DNA from: Alphaproteobacteria bacterium
Lineage (GTDB): Bacteria; Pseudomonadota; Alphaproteobacteria; Micavibrionales; Micavibrionaceae
DNA: 19,576 bases
NCBI GenBank assembly: GCA_030432775.1
Contig: JAUILO010000028.1
Location: 1-19,576, forward strand
Reading direction: 5' to 3'
The notes under the pieces are model-generated. The model made no database searches, had not been told where the DNA came from, and saw only the letters and a list, made by a program, of their open reading frames with translations. The position numbers and the translations under genes were made by a program. Of the stretch, positions 14,514 through 19,576 are shown piece by piece. How positions within the stretch are numbered: position 1 is the first letter of the stretch; each line of letters begins with the position of its first letter.

Positions 14514-15689
14514 ATGCTGGAGATTTCCGATTACGATATTACTGCCGAGCGCGGTTTCTTAACGCCATATGATATGAATAATGTATCCTTGCCGGATGTA
14601 TTTTTGCCGCTGGTACAGGCGGCTATGAAATTATCGGATTATATGTGTTCGGGGCGTGTGCGCAGCTTTCTGGATAAAATTCCGCAAATCAACATGACAG
14701 AAGAAATAAAGAATCTATCAGATGCGCAGTGCCGTTTATTGATGGTTCATTATTCTTTTATTGTGCAGGCCTATGTTTGGGGTGAAGCGCAGCCACCGTC
14801 TTTTCTGCCTAAGAATTTAGCTGTGCCATATTGTATTTTATCAGATCATATCGGCCAGTTCCCGCTTTTGCCGTATTCTTCCTATACGCTGGATAACTGG
14901 GGAAAGCTTGATGATGACGGTGAGATTACGCTGGATAATATTTACGTCGTTCAAAATTTTCTGGATGGGCAGGATGAAAATTGGTTCATTATGGTTCATG
15001 TTGAGATCGAGGCCAAAGCTGGAGAAGCACTTGCGGCTATTCCATATGTTTTGGATGCGCTGGATAAAGATGATCTTGCCAGTGTTCGTAAATATCTCAA
15101 CCTTATTCGTTTGGCATGGGCGCGCATCAACCCTGTATTTGACCGTATGCCAGAACGCTGTGATCCGCATACATATTATCATCGTGTGCGGCCATATATT
15201 CATGGCTGGAAAGGCAATCCTGCAACGCCGGAGGGCATAATATATGAAGGCGTAGATAAGTATCAGGGCAAGCCACAAGCCTTTCGCGGACAAACCGGAT
15301 CACAAAGCTCTATTGTGCCGGTTATGGACGCGCTTTTAAATATCGCCCATGACGATGATCCGCTGCGTGAATATCTGGATGAGTTACATCAATACCGCCC
15401 GCCGCGTCACCGTAAGTTTATCGAAGATGTGGGCGAACTAAGCACGTTACGACGTTTCGTGCAGGATAGAAATGATGATGAGTTAATCAAGATTTATAAT
15501 GATTGTGTAGATCACGTTCAGGTCTTCCGCACGCGGCATCTGGAATATGCAGCCAGCTACATTCATAAACAGGCAAGATCGGCCGAGGGCAACCCCGTTG
15601 AAGTTGGAACAGGTGGCACGCCTTTTATGAAATATCTGAAGAAGCACCGCGACGAAAGCCGCGATCATATTATTCGTCAGGCATCGTAA
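14514..15689 (+). CDS. Indoleamine 2,3-dioxygenase family haem protein
   Basis: The IDO family opens the indole ring of tryptophan to N-formylkynurenine using haem-bound oxygen. Landmarks visible in order are FPLLPYSSYTLDNW (116-129), the HRVRPYIHGWKGNP region (223-236), FRGQTGSQSS (257-266), equivalent to the conserved Gly/Ser-rich haem-pocket loop, the LHQYRPPRHRKFI segment (291-303), the His-bearing TRHLEYAASYI (340-350) where H342 is the expected proximal haem ligand, and GTGGTPFMKYLKKHRDES (365-382). Length (391) matches eukaryotic IDOs (about 400). Most proteobacteria use the unrelated-length tryptophan dioxygenase (TDO) instead, so this is noteworthy. The ATG has an excellent GGGGAG ribosome-binding site. 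No kynureninase or formamidase gene is adjacent, so the pathway context is missing. Some bacterial members may have a substrate other than tryptophan. Confidence 0.88.
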   Translation: MLEISDYDITAERGFLTPYDMNNVSLPDVFLPLVQAAMKLSDYMCSGRVRSFLDKIPQINMTEEIKNLSDAQCRLLMVHYSFIVQAYVWGEAQPPSFLPKNLAVPYCILSDHIGQFPLLPYSSYTLDNWGKLDDDGEITLDNIYVVQNFLDGQDENWFIMVHVEIEAKAGEALAAIPYVLDALDKDDLASVRKYLNLIRLAWARINPVFDRMPERCDPHTYYHRVRPYIHGWKGNPATPEGIIYEGVDKYQGKPQAFRGQTGSQSSIVPVMDALLNIAHDDDPLREYLDELHQYRPPRHRKFIEDVGELSTLRRFVQDRNDDELIKIYNDCVDHVQVFRTRHLEYAASYIHKQARSAEGNPVEVGTGGTPFMKYLKKHRDESRDHIIRQAS

Positions 15690-15731
15690 GTGAGCTATCT
15701 TGGGTTTGATGTCTTAGAATGCAGCCATAAT

Positions 15732-15776
15732 AAAAAAAGCCGCTTCTGTTTATTATATTCAGAAACGGCTTTTTTT
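15732..15776. terminator. Bidirectional intrinsic terminator
   Basis: AAAAAAAGCCG (15732-15742) pairs with CGGCTTTTTTT (15766-15776). A second stem, TTCTG/CAGAA (15744-15748 and 15760-15764), continues inside after a single C/A mismatch, with an 11-base loop. It lies between the convergent IDO gene (plus) and the secreted-protein gene (minus) and should work for both. Confidence 0.9.
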
Positions 15777-15799
15777 GTATGTTCTAACAAAGTCGCAAA

Positions 15800-16228
15800 T
15801 TAGTAACCGGAGCGATCACCTTCCAAAAGTTGGTCTTGATAAAGCTGGTAATCGGCTTCTTTTTTGACCTTTGTCGGGATTAAACCGGAACGATCTTTAA
15901 GCTCGGCATCATTTGCATTGCTATCAATAATCTCGTATTGCGTATCCGGCTCAGTATCCATGACATCATTTGTCATCGTTCCACCAGCGGCTGGAATCGT
16001 ATCTTCGATAGATTTCACACAATCCATGAAAATTTCTTTCCATTTTTCGTGTTCTATTTCATAGCCAATTGGCGCACTTTTATCAGCGATTTCCTCGCAA
16101 GCAAGATATGTTGTGCTATACGGGTTTAGATCAATAAAGTCTCTGGCTGTTGTTGTTTCAGCATGTGCAGTCGTCGCAGTTAGCGCGATCATGCAAAAGT
16201 AACCAATAGATAAAACAGATTTATTCAT
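15800..16228 (-). CDS. Small secreted protein of unknown function
   Basis: The 142-residue product has a clear signal peptide: MNKS, a hydrophobic core (about 5-18) and a likely cleavage after AHA (residue 23). The mature part (about 119 residues) is acidic, with DFIDLNPYSTTYLACEEIAD and KWKEIFMDCVKSI. Two Cys residues (C44 and C70) could form a disulfide in the periplasm. The layout of two Cys around a short helix pair resembles small periplasmic HdeA-like proteins (also with two Cys and similar size), but I see no firm motif, so this is only a possibility. The C-terminal half is polar and probably flexible. The ATG has GAGGG seven bases upstream. It ends at the terminator shared with the IDO gene and is likely monocistronic. 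Confidence 0.8.
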   Translation of the reverse strand: MNKSVLSIGYFCMIALTATTAHAETTTARDFIDLNPYSTTYLACEEIADKSAPIGYEIEHEKWKEIFMDCVKSIEDTIPAAGGTMTNDVMDTEPDTQYEIIDSNANDAELKDRSGLIPTKVKKEADYQLYQDQLLEGDRSGY

Positions 16229-16556
16229 AGTACCCTCGTTCGAATTACAAAATATAAGCCTAGAATGTGATTTTCATTTACTGATGATCGATCTGTTGAT
16301 CCTAACATCAAAATCCAGATGAAAAAATAGGCGAATAATTGGCTTGATATAAGGCTTAGGCTGTTGATTCGCTCATTCACTGCTTATTACTATAATAATG
16401 CGCCTAAACTAGCAAAAAAGCTACATATTTGTCAAGTTATGTAAAGTTATCTATAAGGAGCTAAAGACTAATTGCGTTAGGCACTTCTCATTCATTCGTA
16501 ATATCTTTAATATCATTGAGGCGAACACAATATGAATAAGGATATGATGTAAAACC
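16229..16556. other. Gene-free region between divergent secreted-protein genes
   Basis: No gene is visible in these 328 bases. They must hold promoters for the minus gene ending at 15800 and the plus gene starting at 16557. TTATTA-CTA-TAATAA (16384-16398) is a perfect dyad that overlaps a TATAAT (16391-16396), with no -35 at standard spacing. AAGGAG (16456-16461) looks like a ribosome-binding site but no reading frame follows it. A six-codon frame (MNKDMM) at 16531-16551 just before the next gene is probably chance. Confidence 0.5.
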
Positions 16557-17705
16557 ATGAAATCAGGATCTCGCAATACTTTTTTGTTTCTTTGCTTTGC
16601 CCTAACCCTAACGTTTATGGTGATAATCGGTGGTCATACAGTTTATGCGCATGGTGATGAAATTTTGAACCACCGGTTACACGTTGTTGCAAAACTGGAT
16701 CAGGCACCGGGCAATATTGCAGTGACAAAGGATAAGCGAATCATTTTCAGCCAGCACCAATTTTACGATCCTGAATATCGCGTTGTGGAACTCAAGGAAG
16801 ATGGTACGGTTGTGCCTTTTCCCAACAAGGAATGGGCGAGTGCTCCTGATGAAAACGGTATTGGAATGCAAGCTGTGCTTGGTATTCGCGCTGATATGAA
16901 CGGCATTGTCTGGATGCTTGATAATGGCAGTGATCCTAAAAAGATTGTGGCATGGGATACAACAAAGAATGCACTGCATCGTGTCATTACGCTGGATAGT
17001 GAAGTCGCCCCGCCAGGTTCATTCCCTAATGATCTTGCGATTGATCTGAATAACGGTGTTATTTATATCGCTGATGTTGGCGGCACTGGTCTTCCTGCTT
17101 TGATCATTGTTGACTTAAATAGTGGCAAGGCGCGCCGCATTCTTGAAGGTACGCCGCCGGTAATGCCCGAAGATGATGCTGAAATGGTCGTAGATGGGAA
17201 GGCTGTACGGCTGAAAGGTGAAGACGGAGAGATTAAAGTTGCACGCATTGGCATTAACCCGATTACAATTGATCCGCAAAGTGATTTCGTTTATTTCGGC
17301 GCAATGCATGGTCATACGCTTTACCGTGTTCAGCCCCGCTATCTTCTCGATCAATTGCTTGATGAAAAGGCCTTACTGGAAAGAATTAAGGTATTTGCCA
17401 AAAAACCTGTGAGTGACGGCATATCCATTGATAATGCCGGTAATATCTATGTGACGGATGTCTCTGAAAATGCGATTGGTCTTATTCGTCCGCGCGGTAC
17501 ATATGAAATCTTTTACGAACAACCAGAAGGTACGAATATGTTGTCTTGGCCTGATGCGATAACAGCAGGGCCGGATTTCTTCATGTATGCCAGTGTGAAC
17601 CAGCTCCATCGTTCACCGCCGTTAAATCTGGGTGAAGATGATAGCCGCATGCCGTATTATATTGTGAAATTTCATGCCCTGGCACCTGCGACTGTAGGTC
17701 GTTGA
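16557..17705 (+). CDS. Secreted MRJP/Yellow-family beta-propeller protein
   Basis: The 382-residue product matches the Major Royal Jelly Protein/Yellow family, known mainly from insects with scattered bacterial members. Characteristic segments are MQAVLGIRADMNGIVWMLDNG (104-124), APPGSFPNDLAID (151-163) followed by IYIADVGGTGLPALIIVDLNSGKARRIL (169-196), ITIDPQSDFVYFGAMHGHTLYRV (236-258), and VSDGISIDNAGNIYVTDVSENAIGLI (285-310). These are repeated propeller blades. An N-terminal signal peptide with cleavage after VYA (residue 31) sends it to the periplasm or outside. Insect Yellow proteins act on dopachrome or bind amines; the bacterial substrate is unknown, and a lactonase-like SMP-30 activity is another possibility for such propellers. 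The start lacks a well-spaced ribosome-binding site (AAGGA is 15 bases upstream). Confidence 0.83.
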   Translation: MKSGSRNTFLFLCFALTLTFMVIIGGHTVYAHGDEILNHRLHVVAKLDQAPGNIAVTKDKRIIFSQHQFYDPEYRVVELKEDGTVVPFPNKEWASAPDENGIGMQAVLGIRADMNGIVWMLDNGSDPKKIVAWDTTKNALHRVITLDSEVAPPGSFPNDLAIDLNNGVIYIADVGGTGLPALIIVDLNSGKARRILEGTPPVMPEDDAEMVVDGKAVRLKGEDGEIKVARIGINPITIDPQSDFVYFGAMHGHTLYRVQPRYLLDQLLDEKALLERIKVFAKKPVSDGISIDNAGNIYVTDVSENAIGLIRPRGTYEIFYEQPEGTNMLSWPDAITAGPDFFMYASVNQLHRSPPLNLGEDDSRMPYYIVKFHALAPATVGR

Positions 17706-17752
17706 TAAATATAGTATTTTCCCCGTTTATGCTGCAATGAACATACTCAAAT

Positions 17753-17782
17753 TTGCACTCATATATTAAAATTTGGTAATAT
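17753..17782 (+). promoter_or_regulatory. Promoter of the patatin-like gene
   Basis: TTGCAC (17753-17758), 18 bases, then TAATAT (17777-17782) preceded by TGG, which makes an extended -10. Transcription would start near 17789, giving a leader of about 80 bases. Confidence 0.45.
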
Positions 17783-17796
17783 AGGGCAATCAGAAA

Positions 17797-17828
17797 ATAC
17801 AAATAATAATAAAAATAAGAATTTGTAT
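17797..17828. repeat. 8-bp inverted repeat in the patatin gene leader
   Basis: ATACAAAT (17797-17804) and ATTTGTAT (17821-17828) are perfect inverted copies around a 16-base, nearly pure A/T spacer. It lies just after the predicted transcription start, so it could be an operator or a leader hairpin. A second, wider pair, GTATTTTC (17714-17721) and GAAAATAC (17793-17800), overlaps it. Confidence 0.4.
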
Positions 17829-17869
17829 GTTTACGGTGAGTATGTCTGGGGTATGCGGGAGAACTATAT

Positions 17870-19063
17870 ATGACGTTAGAATCTATTAAGGATCAGTCGG
17901 TTCGAAGTACATCAGAATTTAACATTGCAGGAGGCCTTACAGGCCAAGTTGAACAGACTGGATTATCATTAGGCATTTTGCCGGGTGGCGGCACACAGGG
18001 CCTTATATCTGTATATCTTGCAGAAGAATTTGAAAGCCAGACCGGCGCAGATTTCCATACACAATTTGACAGCATCCACACAGTATCCGTTGGTAGTATT
18101 AATGGTGGCGCTCTTTGGCCGCTGGAGGAAACTGGCGCGCCGCTTTTGACGACTGAAGAGCTTAAGGATTTTTATCTGCATGGCATTGATGATGCGTTTA
18201 AAACCAATTATTGGTCGCTGGGCGGCTTGATAGGTCATAAATACGATATTTCTGGCTTGGAAGATGCGATCGACGAGGTGTTTGGTGACATCAAATTATC
18301 TGATTATGCCGATGGTTTTAATATTTACGTTGTGGATTTAAAAACACAGGGCGTAAAGATACTGTCCTCTGATCAAGCCAAGCTAGACCCATCTCAAGAT
18401 TTCTATATGCGTGATCTAACGCGCACAGCCATTGCCGCGCCATATTATTTCGAACCAATCGAGATCAAGAATTTGGCGGGCGAGATCGAACATTTTGTCG
18501 ATGGTGGCGTCTGGGCAAATAGCCCAGCATTTCGTGCCTATTTTGACGCGGTTAGCGATGGCACAAAGCCTGAGAATATTACAATGACAGTATTTGGTAC
18601 CGGTCATACGGAGCAAGAACCGGTAAAGCTTGAAGATATTGATGGCGGCGCCAGCGAAATCGCAAATACGGTGAAACTGATGTTCAATGCACGCGGTAAT
18701 TCGCATAATGAAATGCTGCGTGAGCGCCTTGGTCAGCGCTATATTGTTCTGGACACGGATTTATCCGGTTCGGATATCGGTATTGTTGCCGATGATATTG
18801 CAAAAGTAGTTCCATATGCACAGCAAGCGGTGCGTGAAAATATGAGCTATATCAATATAGCTGCAAATAATATTCTAGAATTGCGCGGACAAGATCCAGC
18901 GACTATGTACGCGCGTCCTTCCGAAGAATTCAACGAGCCGTTTGATGATAAGCCACGTAGTAGAGGCGATGTAATCGGCGAAGATGATAAAGTTATCGAG
19001 GCAGGCGGCTTATTTTCTAGTCTTGGCATAAATGGCTTATTTGCAAATCGTTTGCCCGCTTAA
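17870..19063 (+). CDS. Patatin-like phospholipase
   Basis: Patatin-like lipases release fatty acids from phospholipids with a Ser-Asp dyad. The oxyanion-hole loop is GGGTQG (39-44). The nucleophile is S73 in TVSVGSINGG, and the catalytic Asp is D211 in DGGVWANSP. The elbow normally reads GxSxG; here its first Gly is Thr (TVSVG), while the following SVGxxNG pattern agrees with patatins that read GVSVGALNG. The fold otherwise looks complete, with the AIAAPYYFEPI segment before D211. About 150 C-terminal residues (250-397) follow and are of unknown role, ending in a polar, possibly disordered tail. There is no signal peptide, so it is cytoplasmic or exported by a special system. GGGAG lies eight bases before the ATG. 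No CD-NTase or other defence gene is nearby, so a CapV-type anti-phage role is not supported. Confidence 0.9.
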   Translation: MTLESIKDQSVRSTSEFNIAGGLTGQVEQTGLSLGILPGGGTQGLISVYLAEEFESQTGADFHTQFDSIHTVSVGSINGGALWPLEETGAPLLTTEELKDFYLHGIDDAFKTNYWSLGGLIGHKYDISGLEDAIDEVFGDIKLSDYADGFNIYVVDLKTQGVKILSSDQAKLDPSQDFYMRDLTRTAIAAPYYFEPIEIKNLAGEIEHFVDGGVWANSPAFRAYFDAVSDGTKPENITMTVFGTGHTEQEPVKLEDIDGGASEIANTVKLMFNARGNSHNEMLRERLGQRYIVLDTDLSGSDIGIVADDIAKVVPYAQQAVRENMSYINIAANNILELRGQDPATMYARPSEEFNEPFDDKPRSRGDVIGEDDKVIEAGGLFSSLGINGLFANRLPA

Positions 19064-19090
19064 TTATGTTCATAGCTGGCCAGTGAGTTA

Positions 19091-19125
19091 TTTTGGCCAA
19101 GGATTTTTTGGCCAAGGATTTTTGG
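19091..19125. repeat. Short tandem direct repeat
   Basis: The unit TTTTGGCCAAGGAT (14-15 bases) occurs twice in full (19091-19104 and 19105-19119) and a third time in part (19120-19125). It contains the palindrome TTGGCCAA. It sits in the gap after the patatin gene and before the tRNA promoter. It may be replication slippage or a small regulatory array. Confidence 0.6.
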
Positions 19126-19173
19126 TATGACTGACTTGTATGCGAATATAGCGGCTGTTGTGTATGTTTTCCC

Positions 19174-19202
19174 TTGCACCATATTCAAAAACCATTTAAT
19201 TT
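19174..19202 (+). promoter_or_regulatory. Promoter of tRNA-Ala
   Basis: TTGCAC (19174-19179) is followed after 17 bases by TAATTT (19197-19202). The predicted start near 19209 leaves a 5' leader of about 14 bases before the mature tRNA. Confidence 0.5.
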
Positions 19203-19222
19203 CAGGCCCACGTCTTTAAGAC

Positions 19223-19298
19223 GGGCCCGTAGCTCAGCTGGGAGAGCGCATCGCTGGCAGCGATGAGGTCGTCGGTTCGATCCCGTTCGGGTCCACCA
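19223..19298 (+). tRNA. tRNA-Ala (anticodon GGC)
   Basis: A full cloverleaf of 76 bases with encoded CCA. The acceptor arm is GGGCCCG with CGGGTCC (one G-U), the D arm GCTC/GAGC, the anticodon stem CATCG/CGATG with loop CTGGCAG (anticodon GGC at 19256-19258), and the T arm has the standard TTCGATC loop. The T stem holds a G-U wobble and a U-U mismatch; similar mismatches occur in other tRNA-Ala. The anticodon reads GCC and GCU alanine codons. It stands alone here, not in an rRNA operon. Confidence 0.96.
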
Positions 19299-19576
19299 TT
19301 TTCTTCCCTTTTTATATTTCCGCTTTTTTGAAATCATATCTTGCTCTGCCACGATATGATCTGGAGATACCCTTGATATAGGTTGGAGCATGATTCATGT
19401 TTAGGGTGAGTTATGTTTGAGCCAGAGGGCTCGTTAACATCACTAATAGTACCAGCAACGATATAGACATGCATTGTCATAACAGCTTGCATTTTTCATA
19501 GTAATGTTTTACATAGGACTTATGTAGGGAGAGGAGATTTTACAAGCTCATCCTGTTTTTCGCGTAAGACTATAAT
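19299..19576. other. Right-hand end without a recognisable gene
   Basis: No coding region is supported. The stretch holds a T-rich run after the tRNA (19299-19328) that may end its transcript, a small hairpin GAGCC/GGCTC (19419-19432), a dyad GACA-TGCAT-TGTC (19466-19478) and a dyad TACATA-GGACT-TATGTA (19510-19526). A TATAAT occupies the last six bases (19571-19576) and may be the -10 of a gene beyond the edge, but no -35 fits. Confidence 0.45.

Noticed and set aside
14841..15293. 150-residue minus-strand reading frame
   Set aside because: Entirely antisense to the IDO coding region, with no recognisable motif.
16531..16551. Six-codon frame (MNKDMM) just before the MRJP-family gene
   Set aside because: Too short to support as a leader peptide and with no ribosome-binding site.
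17870..19063. CBASS-type CapV effector
   Set aside because: The patatin domain alone is not specific. There is no CD-NTase, E1/E2-like or JAB gene nearby.
19185..19391. 68-residue minus-strand reading frame
   Set aside because: It is the antisense of the tRNA-Ala; the GSNRRPHRCQRCALPAELRA-type peptide is a known spurious translation of tRNA complements.
1..19576. CRISPR arrays, insertion sequences or prophage genes
   Set aside because: No regularly spaced repeats, transposase, integrase or phage structural genes were seen on either strand.

Overview
The window looks like chromosomal DNA of an AT-rich, free-living-type alphaproteobacterium (roughly 40% GC by eye). The main reason is gene order. 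hemE and hemJ lie on one side of a long AT-rich gap, and DUF299/ppsR, maf, aroE, coaE, dnaQ, secB, fxsA, a Tim44-like gene and mltA follow on the other side. This is the well-known block around the replication origin of Caulobacter-like alphaproteobacteria. A consensus CtrA box and a cluster of GANTC sites (the CcrM methylation motif) fit the same group. The exact genus cannot be read from the sequence.

Layout. Positions 1-1860 (minus strand): hemE then hemJ, two haem-synthesis genes in one operon, followed by an outward-reading promoter for whatever lies beyond the left edge (often rho in relatives). Positions 1861-2410: a gene-free AT-rich stretch with six GANTC sites, long inverted repeats and an extended -10 promoter, and my candidate for the chromosome origin. 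Positions 2411-5775: three genes of unknown function. The last two are diverged tandem paralogues that resemble a putative metallopeptidase family but lack an intact HExxH. They sit behind a leader holding a perfect dyad, a CtrA box and a good sigma70-like promoter. A bidirectional terminator separates them from a small convergent membrane-protein gene (5886-6116, minus).

Positions 6304-10811 (plus): a tightly packed housekeeping operon, ppsR-maf-aroE-coaE-GATase-dnaQ, with start/stop overlaps at three junctions. It serves regulation of PEP-forming enzymes, nucleotide-pool cleaning, the shikimate pathway, CoA synthesis and replication proofreading. The class I glutamine amidotransferase is the unexpected member. 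A terminator at 10812-10843 is shared with convergent secB. secB and fxsA run on the minus strand, and fxsA is divergent from the Tim44-like gene and mltA (plus).

Positions 14514-19063: an accessory-looking section. It holds an indoleamine 2,3-dioxygenase, a secreted 142-residue protein of unknown function (minus), a secreted MRJP/Yellow-family protein and a patatin-like phospholipase with a non-standard nucleophile elbow. A tRNA-Ala(GGC) with its own promoter follows at 19223-19298, and the last 278 bases hold no recognisable gene.

The most interesting points are the origin-proximal cluster of unknown genes under a probable CtrA promoter, and the IDO and Yellow/MRJP genes, both families better known from eukaryotes. 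I found no CRISPR array, transposase or phage gene.
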